Below, piece after piece: positions 26,459 to 34,846 of a DNA stretch of 64,000 bases. This DNA comes from Phyllobacterium brassicacearum. GTDB taxonomy: Bacteria; Pseudomonadota; Alphaproteobacteria; Rhizobiales; Rhizobiaceae. The notes below the pieces were generated by a model. The model had not been told where the DNA came from and ran no database searches. It was given only the letters and a program-made list of their open reading frames with translations. The stretch's first letter is position 1; every line of letters begins with the position of its first letter. Made by a program: the position numbers and the translations under genes. Where the stretch lies: assembly GCF_003010955.1 (NCBI RefSeq), contig NZ_PGGO01000016.1, positions 62,001-126,000 on the forward strand, in the 5' to 3' direction.

Positions 26459-27415
26459 ATGTCGCTCAAAGCATCCGCTATAACTCAAACGTTCGGCTTT
26501 CTTCTTATCGAAAATTTTGCGCTGATGTCGTACGCGTCGGCAACCGAACCGCTCAGGGCCGCCAACCTTCTCGCCGGAAAAACGTTGTACAATGTGCGGC
26601 CGCTGTCGCGTGACGGGGAGAGCGTACGATGCTCCGCCGGGATAGAAGTCCCCTGTGAAGCAATATCCGCCGCAGGAAGCGAGTGCCACACTTTGTTTGT
26701 ATGTGCTGGCGGCAGACCGTCGGACTGGCTGCAGGCGCACGGGATCTACGGCGTTCTGCGCCGCCTCTCGCGCCAAGGGGTGCGTCTCGGCGGGATATCG
26801 AGCGGTTCGTACCTGCTTGCCTCCGCCGGGCTTCTGGATAACCGTGATTTCACCATCCACTGGGAACACGCTCCTGCGTTGAAGGAGGCTTTTCCGCATC
26901 TCTTGCCCCGCCAGGCGCGCTATGTACTTGACGGTAACCGCATTACTTGCGGTGGTGGTGTTGCGCCCCTGGACATGATGCACGCCGTAGTGGCCGAGCG
27001 ATTGGGTCCGGCGTTTGCGCGGCGCGTCAGTGACTGGTACCTGCACACGGCAGTTGCCGAGCCAGGGGCTCCGCAACGGGCCTCGACCGTGGAGCGCTTT
27101 GGAACCCGGCACCCGGCGTTGATCTCAGTTCTCGAGAAAATGGAGGCGACGATTGAGCGGCCTCTTGACCGCTCTGCGATGGCGGCTTTTGCTGGTGTCA
27201 GTACCCGACATCTAGACCGTCTGTTTACACAACAACTTAAGTCCAGCTTCCTGGAAAAATATAAGCATATACGCCTTCAACACGCACGGCGTCTTTTGGA
27301 GCAGAGCCCGCTCTCTATAGCGGAAGTTTCATTTGCGACGGGATTTTCAAGTCCGGGGCACCTATCAAGGTCATTCAAAATCTATTTCGGCATTTCGCCA
27401 AAAACCGTTCGATGA
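26459..27415 (+). CDS. glxA: GlxA-type AraC regulator (DJ-1/PfpI plus HTH)
   Basis: 318 residues. N-terminal amidase-like sensing domain (FGFLLIENFALMSYASATEP; LGGISSGSYLLASAGLL; FTIHWEHAPALKEAFP), C-terminal AraC HTH pair (FAGVSTRHLDRLFTQQL; ISPKTVR end). Related regulators (GlxA, GbdR, SouR, CdhR) activate betaine, sarcosine or carnitine genes. Divergent from soxBDAG and upstream of glxBCD, so it is well placed to control both arms. Confidence 0.9.
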   Translation: MSLKASAITQTFGFLLIENFALMSYASATEPLRAANLLAGKTLYNVRPLSRDGESVRCSAGIEVPCEAISAAGSECHTLFVCAGGRPSDWLQAHGIYGVLRRLSRQGVRLGGISSGSYLLASAGLLDNRDFTIHWEHAPALKEAFPHLLPRQARYVLDGNRITCGGGVAPLDMMHAVVAERLGPAFARRVSDWYLHTAVAEPGAPQRASTVERFGTRHPALISVLEKMEATIERPLDRSAMAAFAGVSTRHLDRLFTQQLKSSFLEKYKHIRLQHARRLLEQSPLSIAEVSFATGFSSPGHLSRSFKIYFGISPKTVR

Positions 27416-27542
27416 CTGGCTTCGTTTGCTGTGGCAGCTGATTGTCGAATCTTGCCTTAAAAGAATATTTTATTCCTGCAGATTGATTTGGGAGCAGCAC
27501 TCTGCTAGCAATTGCATCATCGACAAGAAGGAGATGGGTGCC

Positions 27543-28448
27543 ATGTGCGGCATAGTTGGACTGTTCCTGAAAGACCGTAGCCTTGAGCCGCAATTGGGAG
27601 CCCTGCTTTCGGAGATGCTCATCACAATGACAGATCGAGGGCCGGATTCGGCAGGCATTGCAATATACGGCTCACCGGAGTCGGGAAGAGCCAAAGTCAC
27701 CATACAATCGGCGAGCCCCAAGGCTGATTTCGACGGACTGGACAGAGATCTGGGGAAGGCTGGAGTGCCTGCCACAGTAAAGGTGAAAAGCACGCACGCA
27801 GTCATTGAAGTCGATTCACTCAGGCTCGATGATGTTCGGCTCGTCTTGTCCGAAATCAGACCCAACGTACGTGTCATGGGTTCCGGCGACAGCATAGAAA
27901 TATACAAGGAAACTGGGTTGCCAAAGGATGTTGTCTCCCGTTTTGATGTCCGGGCCATGAGCGGTTCGCATGGCATCGGGCACACACGGATGGCTACGGA
28001 ATCGGCGGTCACTACGCTCGGCGCGCACCCCTTCTCGACAGGTGCCGATCAGTGCCTGGTGCACAACGGTTCGCTATCCAATCACAACAATCTACGGCGG
28101 GTACTTGTCCGCGAAGGCATGAGTTTCGAGACCCAGAACGACTCTGAGGTAGCCGCCGCTTACCTCACCTCGAAGATGGCCGACGGCAATGATCTGGGCG
28201 AGGCACTAAAGAGCGCGCTGGATGACCTTGATGGCTTCTTCACCTTTGTTGTGGGCACCAAGTCCGGCTTCGGCGTCGTGCGTGATCCAATTGCGTGCAA
28301 ACCAGCCGTGATGGCTGAAACTGACCAGTATGTTGCCTTCGGATCTGAATATCGTGCGCTGGTCAATCTGCCAGGGATTGAGAATGCCAGGGTCTGGGAG
28401 CCGGAACCGGCCACCGTTTACTTTTGGGAACACGACAAGGCCGCCTGA
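27543..28448 (+). CDS. glxB: GlxB / MgsA: class II glutamine amidotransferase-like subunit of N-methylglutamate synthase
   Basis: 301 residues from the ATG at 27543. This start is chosen over the ATG nine bases upstream because an Ntn amidotransferase needs Cys at position 2 (MCGIVGLFL) after Met removal. GSHGIGHTRMATES and CLVHNGSLSNHNNLRR are the class II glutaminase blocks. Family knowledge: with GlxC and GlxD it forms MgsABC, which moves methylamine from gamma-glutamylmethylamide or related donors to make N-methylglutamate. First of glxBCD-gmaS. Confidence 0.9.
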   Translation: MCGIVGLFLKDRSLEPQLGALLSEMLITMTDRGPDSAGIAIYGSPESGRAKVTIQSASPKADFDGLDRDLGKAGVPATVKVKSTHAVIEVDSLRLDDVRLVLSEIRPNVRVMGSGDSIEIYKETGLPKDVVSRFDVRAMSGSHGIGHTRMATESAVTTLGAHPFSTGADQCLVHNGSLSNHNNLRRVLVREGMSFETQNDSEVAAAYLTSKMADGNDLGEALKSALDDLDGFFTFVVGTKSGFGVVRDPIACKPAVMAETDQYVAFGSEYRALVNLPGIENARVWEPEPATVYFWEHDKAA

Positions 28449-28483
28449 CGCGCGGCACTCAACATGGGGAAGATTTAAGAGCC

Positions 28484-29170
28484 ATGCCAGTTTTCGATCT
28501 ATCAACAATGCCCCTGCGGGAACTCAACAGCGCGCTGCACGCTCTTACGGCAGGATCCAATGATACCGAATTCAAAGTTATCAACCCGCGCGGCAGCCAT
28601 GCGGTTGCTGTAGGCGTTGATGCCCCGGTCTCCGTGCAGATAAAAGGTTCGGTCGGCTACTACTGTGCGGGAATGAACGATGGCGGGGCAATCACGGTTC
28701 ATGGCTCTGCGGGACCGGGCGTCGCTGAAAACATGATGTCCGGAACGGTAATTATAGAGGGTGACGCGAGCCAATATGCAGGAGCCACCGGACGGGGTGG
28801 TCTTCTGGTGATCAAAGGAAATGCGGCATCCCGCTGCGGCATCTCAATGAAAGGCATTGATATTGTCGTTCACGGCAGCATCGGCCACATGTCAGCATTC
28901 ATGGGGCAATCCGGTCACCTGGTGGTGCTCGGGGACGCTGGCGATGCTTTAGGGGATAGCCTTTATGAAGCAAAGCTTTTCGTGCGGGGAACCGTAAAAA
29001 GTCTCGGCTCCGACTGCATCGAGAAAGAAATGCGGGCTGAACACCTGGCAAAACTCTCCGAGATTCTTCAGCGGGCGGGCATCACTGGTGTCAGGCCGGA
29101 AGAGTTCAAGCGCTACGGCTCGGCGCGCAAACTCTATAATTTCAACATTGATAACGCCGAAGCCTACTGA
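28484..29170 (+). CDS. glxC: GlxC / MgsB: glutamate-synthase alpha-domain (GXGXG) subunit
   Basis: 228 residues made of a right-handed beta-helix GXGXG domain as in the C-terminal part of glutamate synthase: GGAITVHGSAGPGVAENMMS, GDASQYAGATGRGGLLVIKG, GIDIVVHGSIGHMSAFMGQ. Structural middle subunit of the split synthase. Lies 35 bases after glxB and 23 before glxD. Confidence 0.9.
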   Translation: MPVFDLSTMPLRELNSALHALTAGSNDTEFKVINPRGSHAVAVGVDAPVSVQIKGSVGYYCAGMNDGGAITVHGSAGPGVAENMMSGTVIIEGDASQYAGATGRGGLLVIKGNAASRCGISMKGIDIVVHGSIGHMSAFMGQSGHLVVLGDAGDALGDSLYEAKLFVRGTVKSLGSDCIEKEMRAEHLAKLSEILQRAGITGVRPEEFKRYGSARKLYNFNIDNAEAY

Positions 29171-29193
29171 CGCAGCGGAAGGGGTTCCACGCC

Positions 29194-30522
29194 ATGAGCT
29201 ATCACAATCCATACACGCCACCGCGTAAATCGGCGACATTCGACGATTACACGCTCGCGGAAATCCGGCGCGCAGCGGCCACAGGGATTTATGACATCCG
29301 TGGCGCTGGCACAAAGCGTAAGGTTCCGCACTTTGATGACCTGCTGTTTCTCGGCGCGTCGATTTCCCGCTATCCGCTCGAAGGTTACCGTGAAAAGTGC
29401 GATACATCTGTCGTACTCGGGACACGTTTTGCCAAGAAACCGATCCAGCTCAAGACACCAATCACCATTGCAGGCATGAGTTTCGGCGCGTTGTCCGGCA
29501 ATGCGAAGGAAGCGTTGGGGCGCGGGGCGACGATCGCCGGCACATCCACGACAACCGGTGACGGCGGCATGACCGACGAGGAACGCGGCCACAGCCAGAC
29601 GCTCGTCTATCAGTACCTCCCGTCCCGCTACGGCATGAACCCGAAGGATCTTCGCCGTGCCGACGCCATTGAGATTGTGGTGGGGCAAGGTGCCAAACCG
29701 GGCGGCGGCGGTATGCTCCTCGGCCAGAAGATCTCTGATCGCGTTGCCGAGATGCGCACTCTTCCAAAGGGTATCGATCAACGTTCGGCTTGCCGCCATC
29801 CTGATTGGACTGGCCCGGACGATCTCGAGATAAAGATAATGGAACTTCGCGAGATCACCGACTGGGAAAAGCCGATCTACGTCAAAGTGGGAGGTGCACG
29901 CCCATATTATGATACCGCCTTGGCGGTGAAGTCTGGAGCAGACGTCGTCGTGCTCGACGGAATGCAAGGGGGCACTGCCGCGACGCAGGATGTCTTCATC
30001 GAAAACGTCGGCATGCCGACACTTGCCTGCATCCGTCCGGCTGTTCAGGCATTGCAGGATCTCCGTATGCACCGCCAGGTCCAGCTGATTGTCTCAGGCG
30101 GCATCCGTTCGGGCGCTGATGTGGCGAAAGCACTTGCTCTCGGGGCCGATGCTGTTGCCATCGGCACCGCGGCCCTTGTGGCGCTCGGCGACAACGACCC
30201 CCATTGGGAAAAGGAATACCAGGCGCTCGGCACCACTGCAGGAGCTTATGACGACTGGCACGAGGGCCGGGACCCTGCCGGTATCACAACGCAGGATCCT
30301 GAACTTTCCAAACGTCTTGATCCTGTTACCGCAGGACGGCGTCTTGCCAACTATCTAAAGGTCATGACCCTCGAGGCCCAGACAATAGCAAGGGCATGCG
30401 GGAAGAACCATCTTCATAACCTGGAACCGGAGGACCTGTGCGCCCTCACAATGGAAGCGGCGGCAATGGCGCAAATCCCGCTGGCGGGTACGAACTGGTA
30501 CCCCGGAAAGGGTAACTTTTAG
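29194..30522 (+). CDS. glxD: GlxD / MgsC: glutamate-synthase FMN domain subunit
   Basis: 442 residues, FMN-binding TIM barrel of glutamate synthase: PITIAGMSFGALSGNAKEAL, GDGGMTDEERGHSQ, KPGGGGMLLGQKIS, DVVVLDGMQGGTAATQDVF and VSGGIRSGADVAKALALGAD. It catalyses the reductive transfer step in N-methylglutamate synthase. Its three-gene neighbourhood and the downstream gmaS support the MgsABC reading over ammonium glutamate synthase. Confidence 0.92.
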   Translation: MSYHNPYTPPRKSATFDDYTLAEIRRAAATGIYDIRGAGTKRKVPHFDDLLFLGASISRYPLEGYREKCDTSVVLGTRFAKKPIQLKTPITIAGMSFGALSGNAKEALGRGATIAGTSTTTGDGGMTDEERGHSQTLVYQYLPSRYGMNPKDLRRADAIEIVVGQGAKPGGGGMLLGQKISDRVAEMRTLPKGIDQRSACRHPDWTGPDDLEIKIMELREITDWEKPIYVKVGGARPYYDTALAVKSGADVVVLDGMQGGTAATQDVFIENVGMPTLACIRPAVQALQDLRMHRQVQLIVSGGIRSGADVAKALALGADAVAIGTAALVALGDNDPHWEKEYQALGTTAGAYDDWHEGRDPAGITTQDPELSKRLDPVTAGRRLANYLKVMTLEAQTIARACGKNHLHNLEPEDLCALTMEAAAMAQIPLAGTNWYPGKGNF

Positions 30523-30607
30523 CCACGAGCCCGGCAGGCTGCCCTTTGGAGGATGCGGCCCGCCGATCTTGTGCAACTGGGTGTCTGAACTAATAAAGGG
30601 GAATGAC

Positions 30608-31915
30608 GTGACACTTGATCTTTCTACATTCGCTGCTGAAAACGGCGTCAAATACTTCATGATCAGCTATACGGACCTTTGCGGCGGCCAGCGGGCCAAG
30701 CTTGTTCCCGCACAGGCGATTGCCGATATGCAGAGAGATGGCGCGGGTTTCGCGGGCTTTGCCACATGGCTGGATTTGACCCCCGCCCACCCGGATCTGT
30801 TTGCCGTACCGGACGCAGGATCAGTCATCCAGCTTCCCTGGAAAAGGGACGTTGCTTGGGTTGCTGCCGACTGCATGATGGAAGATGCGCCAGTGCAACA
30901 GGCTCCACGCGTGTTGCTGAAACGGCTGGTCGGTGAAGCGAGACAACAGGGATTGAGGGTAAAGACGGGCGTGGAGCCCGAATTTTTTCTCGTCACGCCC
31001 GATGGGTCGCAAATCTCGGATCAGCGCGACTCGGGAGAAAAGCCCTGTTACGATCAGCAGGCAGTCATGCGCCGCTATGATGTCATTGCCGAAATCTGCG
31101 ACTGCATGCTGGAACTCGGCTGGAAGCCCTACCAGAACGATCATGAGGATGCGAACGGCCAGTTCGAAATGAACTGGGAGTATGATGACGCGCTGAATAC
31201 GGCGGACAAACATTCATTCTTCAAGTTCATGGTCAAATCGATCGCCGAAAAACATGGTCTGCGCGCCACCTTCATGCCCAAGCCGTTCAAGGGTCTCACA
31301 GGCAATGGCTGTCATTGTCACATATCCGTCTGGGATGTTGAGGGCAGGACCAACGCTTTTGCGGACAAACGGATGCCGTTCGGTCTGTCGGAAAATGGCA
31401 AGACATTCCTCGGCGGAATAATGAAACATGCCTCGGCTCTCGCGGCGGTCACGAATCCCACGGTTAATTCCTACAAGCGCATCAATGCGCCGCGCACGGT
31501 TTCGGGCGCGACCTGGGCACCCAATTCAGTTACCTGGACTGGCAACAACCGCACGCACATGGTCCGGGTGCCAGGTCCGGGACGCTTCGAGCTGCGCCTA
31601 CCTGACGGGGCAGTTAATCCTTATCTGCTTCAGGCAATCATCATAGCTGCTGGCCTCAGCGGACTGAGAACCAATGCCGATCCTGGCCGACACTATGACA
31701 TAGATATGTACAAAGACGGGCACACCGTCACCGATGCACCGAAGCTGCCCTTGAACCTGCTCGATGCCTTACGTGCATACGAATCGGACGAAGAACTTCA
31801 GGTCGCCCTGGGAACGGAGTTTTCCTCGGCATATCTCAAGCTCAAGCACAGCGAATGGAACGCATACTGTTCCCAGTTCACAGAGTGGGAACATCAGACA
31901 ACCCTGGACATATAG
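30608..31915 (+). CDS. gmaS: Gamma-glutamylmethylamide synthetase / GlnT-type glutamine synthetase
   Basis: 435 residues from the GTG at 30608 (AGGGG six bases upstream); relatives begin at this point with (M)TLDLSTFAAENGVKYFMIS. GS fold: KTGVEPEFFLV, DANGQFEMNWEYDDAL, GNGCHCHISVWD, RVPGPGRFELRLPDGAVNPY. Family knowledge: the GlnT/GmaS branch ligates methylamine (or ammonia) to glutamate with ATP. Given glxBCD and soxBDAG beside it, methylamine is the expected substrate and the enzyme opens the N-methylglutamate pathway. Confidence 0.88.
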   Translation: MTLDLSTFAAENGVKYFMISYTDLCGGQRAKLVPAQAIADMQRDGAGFAGFATWLDLTPAHPDLFAVPDAGSVIQLPWKRDVAWVAADCMMEDAPVQQAPRVLLKRLVGEARQQGLRVKTGVEPEFFLVTPDGSQISDQRDSGEKPCYDQQAVMRRYDVIAEICDCMLELGWKPYQNDHEDANGQFEMNWEYDDALNTADKHSFFKFMVKSIAEKHGLRATFMPKPFKGLTGNGCHCHISVWDVEGRTNAFADKRMPFGLSENGKTFLGGIMKHASALAAVTNPTVNSYKRINAPRTVSGATWAPNSVTWTGNNRTHMVRVPGPGRFELRLPDGAVNPYLLQAIIIAAGLSGLRTNADPGRHYDIDMYKDGHTVTDAPKLPLNLLDALRAYESDEELQVALGTEFSSAYLKLKHSEWNAYCSQFTEWEHQTTLDI

Positions 31916-31999
31916 GGCTATCTGTAAGCCGCGACCATCTCTCGGCCGTCAAAACGGTCCAGTCCGGAGCGCAACTAATCCGCTGACCTTAGGGACACC

Positions 32000-32884
32000 A
32001 TGTCGAAACTTATTCTCAACGTAACTTGCCCTACCCGCCGCGGGATTGTTGCGGCAATCGCCACCCATCTTGCGGACAACGGCTGTAACATAATCGACAG
32101 CGCCCAGTTTGATGATGTCGACACGGGCCGTTTTTTCATGCGCGTCACAGCGGTTAGCGAGACGGGATCCACCTTGGCCGACATCAGGGCAGGATTTGAA
32201 GACGTCGCGGCGAAGCTTGAAATGGATTACGACTTTCACGACGCTGGCGAGAACATGAAGGTTATTCTCATGGTGTCCCGCTTTGGTCATTGTCTCAATG
32301 ATCTGCTTTACCGTTGGAGGATTGGCGCGCTTCCAATCGACATCGTTGGTGTGGTTTCAAACCATCTCGATTATCAGAAGGTTGTTGTCAATCACGATAT
32401 CCCGTTCTTTCATGTTCCTGTTACCAAAGCGAACAAGACTGAGGCAGAGGCGCGCCTTCGCGATATTGTTCGCGACAGTGGAGCGGACTTGATCGTTCTT
32501 GCCCGCTACATGCAGGTGCTTTCAGACACCCTTTGCAAGGAGATGTCGGGGAGGATCATCAACATCCATCATTCTTTTCTGCCATCCTTCAAAGGGGCGA
32601 ACCCATACAAGCAAGCGTATCAAAGAGGCGTGAAACTAATCGGTGCCACGGCGCACTACGTGACGGCCGATCTGGATGAAGGTCCGATTATCGAACAGGA
32701 CATCGTGCGTATCACCCATGCCCAAAGCCCCGAGGATTATGTAGCACTCGGGCGCGACGTCGAAAGCCAGGTCCTGGCGCGGGCCGTGCATGCGCATATT
32801 CACAGGCGTGTGTTCAAGAACGGCAACCGTACCGTCGTTTTTCCCGCAAGTCCTGGCAGTTACGCTTCCGAACGTATGGGCTAG
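32000..32884 (+). CDS. purU: PurU: formyltetrahydrofolate deformylase
   Basis: 294 residues: N-terminal ACT domain (ILNVTCPTRRGIVAAIATHL ADNGCNI in pieces), C-terminal formyltransferase fold with KVILMVSRFGHCLNDLLYRW, LARYMQVLSD and NIHHSFLPSFKGANPY (catalytic Asn/His, with Asp in DEGPIIEQD). Hydrolyses formyl-THF to formate and THF. Completes the route methyl group, methylene-THF, formyl-THF (FolD), formate. Confidence 0.93.
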   Translation: MSKLILNVTCPTRRGIVAAIATHLADNGCNIIDSAQFDDVDTGRFFMRVTAVSETGSTLADIRAGFEDVAAKLEMDYDFHDAGENMKVILMVSRFGHCLNDLLYRWRIGALPIDIVGVVSNHLDYQKVVVNHDIPFFHVPVTKANKTEAEARLRDIVRDSGADLIVLARYMQVLSDTLCKEMSGRIINIHHSFLPSFKGANPYKQAYQRGVKLIGATAHYVTADLDEGPIIEQDIVRITHAQSPEDYVALGRDVESQVLARAVHAHIHRRVFKNGNRTVVFPASPGSYASERMG

Positions 32885-32978
32885 GCGAACTGAACTTTCT
32901 GTATCGGATGATAATTTTGGTATTGGGTCCGGATTTGGACTTCCGCTAGGGGATTATAAGAGCTTCGAGCAGCAATAT

Positions 32979-33027
32979 TTTCTTCAGGGTTGAAGAAATT
33001 TCACTCTCACGATAGTATATAGTGAAA
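32979..33027 (+). promoter_or_regulatory. Two inverted repeats before the XRE/cupin gene
   Basis: TTTCTTCA-GGGT-TGAAGAAA spans 32979-32998, and TTTCACT (32999-33005) is mirrored by AGTGAAA (33021-33027) across 15 bases. The second lies about one promoter length upstream of the ATG at 33044 and suits binding by the XRE protein itself. The first could be an operator or a hairpin ending purU transcription. Confidence 0.45.
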
Positions 33028-33043
33028 GCCCTTAGAGGAAAAT

Positions 33044-33721
33044 ATGGACAACAAAAGCAGACAAGCAACCGCGCAGAATGAAAAGCTAACGCCCGTTTTT
33101 TCTCAAGATCCCCATGCAGTTCGGGAACCGAAAGAAAACAATCTTGAGATAGCGATTGGTCACGAGGTACGGGCATATCGAAAGAAGCTAGGAATAACGG
33201 TCTCTGATCTTGCGGTTACCACTGGTATTTCGCTTGGCATGCTGTCAAAGATCGAAAACGGCAATATTTCACCGTCCCTGACGACCTTGCAATCCCTCTC
33301 GCGGGCTCTTGGTGTCCCGTTAACAGCATTCTTCCGGAGATATGAAGAGCCGCGAAATGCGGTATTTGTGAAATCCGGGCAAGGTGTCGAGGTCGAGCGG
33401 CGAGGCTCGCGCGCCGGCCATCAGTACAATGTGCTCGGTCACATCGACAACAACACCAGCGGTGTCGTTGTCGAACCTTATCTCATCACTTTGACTGCTG
33501 ATTCGGATGTCTTCCCGACCTTTCAGCACTTAGGCATTGAGCTGATTTACATGCTTGAAGGTGAAGTGGCCTACCGCCATGGTGATCAGCTCTACTCAAT
33601 GCAACCCGGAGACAGTCTATTCTTTGACTCGGATGCACCCCACGGGCCTGAAATCCTGGTAAAGCTGCCCGCCCGTTATCTGTCGATTATCAGCTACCCC
33701 GCCAACGCTGCCCAACGCTGA
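33044..33721 (+). CDS. XRE/cupin two-domain regulator (PuuR-like)
   Basis: 225 residues: leader of about 35, then HTH (AIGHEVRAYRKKLGITVSDL, AVTTGISLGMLSKIENGNIS, then LTTLQSLSRALGVPLTAFF), linker and a C-terminal cupin (FQHLGIELIYMLEGEVAYRH, SMQPGDSLFFDSDAPHGPE). Family knowledge: such proteins sense small metabolites through the cupin and control amine or amino-acid catabolism. It ends the plus-strand methylamine block and converges with the small-membrane-protein operon, so both are candidate targets. Confidence 0.9.
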   Translation: MDNKSRQATAQNEKLTPVFSQDPHAVREPKENNLEIAIGHEVRAYRKKLGITVSDLAVTTGISLGMLSKIENGNISPSLTTLQSLSRALGVPLTAFFRRYEEPRNAVFVKSGQGVEVERRGSRAGHQYNVLGHIDNNTSGVVVEPYLITLTADSDVFPTFQHLGIELIYMLEGEVAYRHGDQLYSMQPGDSLFFDSDAPHGPEILVKLPARYLSIISYPANAAQR

Positions 33722-33841
33722 AGCCATCACCGAATGGCTCCACGGAAAGCATCGACGCGGATGCTGGACTAATGTCTGACGCCGACAAGGACAGCCGGCG
33801 TCGGGCAACCTCTCCTATGGGGTGCCACCGTCCGCTTAATT

Positions 33842-34099
33842 TTATGACCGTGTAGCGGACCGAATTCTGGCCCGGCGATAAGCATCGGGTATAGAAAGCG
33901 CCCAGACAAAAAGTCCGCCCGCGTTGCGGCCGATGAAGGACTGATCGGGCGTCGTCGTCGAGTAGGTTATCATTGAAAACAGGGCTACAAAAAAGGCGAA
34001 GGCTAGGCCCCGGGTCGCTTGGCGCACCGCCACATGACCAGCTCCGGGTAACACAATTGCCAAGGCGAGGACCAGATAGGGATTTAATGGCTTAAGCAT
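33842..34099 (-). CDS. Small two-TM membrane protein, last gene of permease operon
   Basis: 85 residues from the ATG at 34099. First hydrophobic segment PYLVLALAIVLPGAGHVAV (about 7-25), second LAFAFFVALFSMITYS (about 32-47), then SFIGRNAGGLFVWALSIPDA and an Arg-rich end. Starts eight bases after the preceding gene. The LPGAGH and NAGGLFVWALSIPDAYR blocks look conserved in character, but I cannot name the family. Probably inner membrane, acting with the operon products. Confidence 0.6.
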   Translation of the reverse strand: MLKPLNPYLVLALAIVLPGAGHVAVRQATRGLAFAFFVALFSMITYSTTTPDQSFIGRNAGGLFVWALSIPDAYRRARIRSATRS

Positions 34100-34107
34100 G
34101 GGCGACT

Positions 34108-34815
34108 TCACGCTGCAATGTGATCGGAAGTTGTGAATGTGCTTTCCGTCAGGGCGGCGCTCAACACCAAGGCCTCGGAAATTGCTCTGCTCACCAGATC
34201 CGGAGGGATTGATGCCAGCAGAAAACGGGTCTGACGAAGCAACAGATGCATGCCTCGATCTCCTTGTGCTGCCTGCCGGATAAGTCGAGCGCCGCCCGGG
34301 GTGACAACCGCCTCCTTGACGGTAGGATCGGCAAAGAGCCTGGTGAACACCGCCGAGACGTTTTCCACCTGAGACGGCGTGGCCTGCCCGTCGCCTCTCA
34401 TCAAAAGCGAAGTGCCTATCTCCGGCGGCATCATCCATTCGGGCAACTCGTGCACAAGTGAATAATATTCAGCGCCAGTCGGCCGAGCCAGCGCGCCTAT
34501 GACCGGTCGCTGCAATCCGTCGGTTTTACTCAGCGTAACTATCAACCAGAGCTGAGGCAGCCTACGGAATACCATGGTGTCCGCAATGAGCTCAATTTTG
34601 ACCTCCTGGTGTCTGTCGAGACGTGTCACGAGCGCCGGAAACTGGTCCGGCGCGACCACGACACGAGCGTCACTGAACAGCTTGGCCGCCTCGTCAAGAA
34701 GCCCGCGGCGTTGGGCGAGCACGGCCCGATGCTCCCTGAGAGCAAGAGCTCCTATCCACAAGCAGCATGCGGTAACGAAAACCCCCAACACCATCTGTGT
34801 GATCATTGCGCGCAT
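34108..34815 (-). CDS. Single-anchor membrane/periplasmic protein of unknown function
   Basis: 235 residues. One N-terminal membrane segment (ITQMVLGVFVTACCLWIGALA, split about 5-25), then a soluble part with ALREHRAVLAQRRGLLDEAA (possible coiled coil), a middle GALARPTGAEYYSLVHELPE and a helical C-terminus. No enzyme motif recognised. It lies 31 bases downstream of the APC permease in the same operon, so a sensor, chaperone or accessory role for the transporter is possible but only inferred. Confidence 0.6.
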   Translation of the reverse strand: MRAMITQMVLGVFVTACCLWIGALALREHRAVLAQRRGLLDEAAKLFSDARVVVAPDQFPALVTRLDRHQEVKIELIADTMVFRRLPQLWLIVTLSKTDGLQRPVIGALARPTGAEYYSLVHELPEWMMPPEIGTSLLMRGDGQATPSQVENVSAVFTRLFADPTVKEAVVTPGGARLIRQAAQGDRGMHLLLRQTRFLLASIPPDLVSRAISEALVLSAALTESTFTTSDHIAA

Positions 34816-34846
34816 ACCACCCTGGCTGATGTACGTTTCACGCTAG

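Noticed and set aside
26366-27112. Long minus-strand extension upstream of soxB
   Set aside because: It is open reading on the strand opposite the glxA-like regulator gene. SoxB family sequence begins at 26365 and the divergent regulator has clear domains, so the extension is a shadow.
27534-27542. ATG nine bases upstream as the glxB start
   Set aside because: It would bury the catalytic Cys; class II amidotransferases need Cys right after the initiator Met.
30608-31915. Ordinary ammonium-assimilating glutamine synthetase
   Set aside because: Possible by fold, but the GlnT/GmaS branch, the split synthase upstream and the SoxBDAG tetramer make gamma-glutamylmethylamide synthetase the better reading; kept as an alternative only.
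33778-33802. GACGCCG/CGGCGTC hairpin between two convergent operons as terminator
   Set aside because: Seven-base stem with an 11-base loop and no U-run on either strand; too weak to list.
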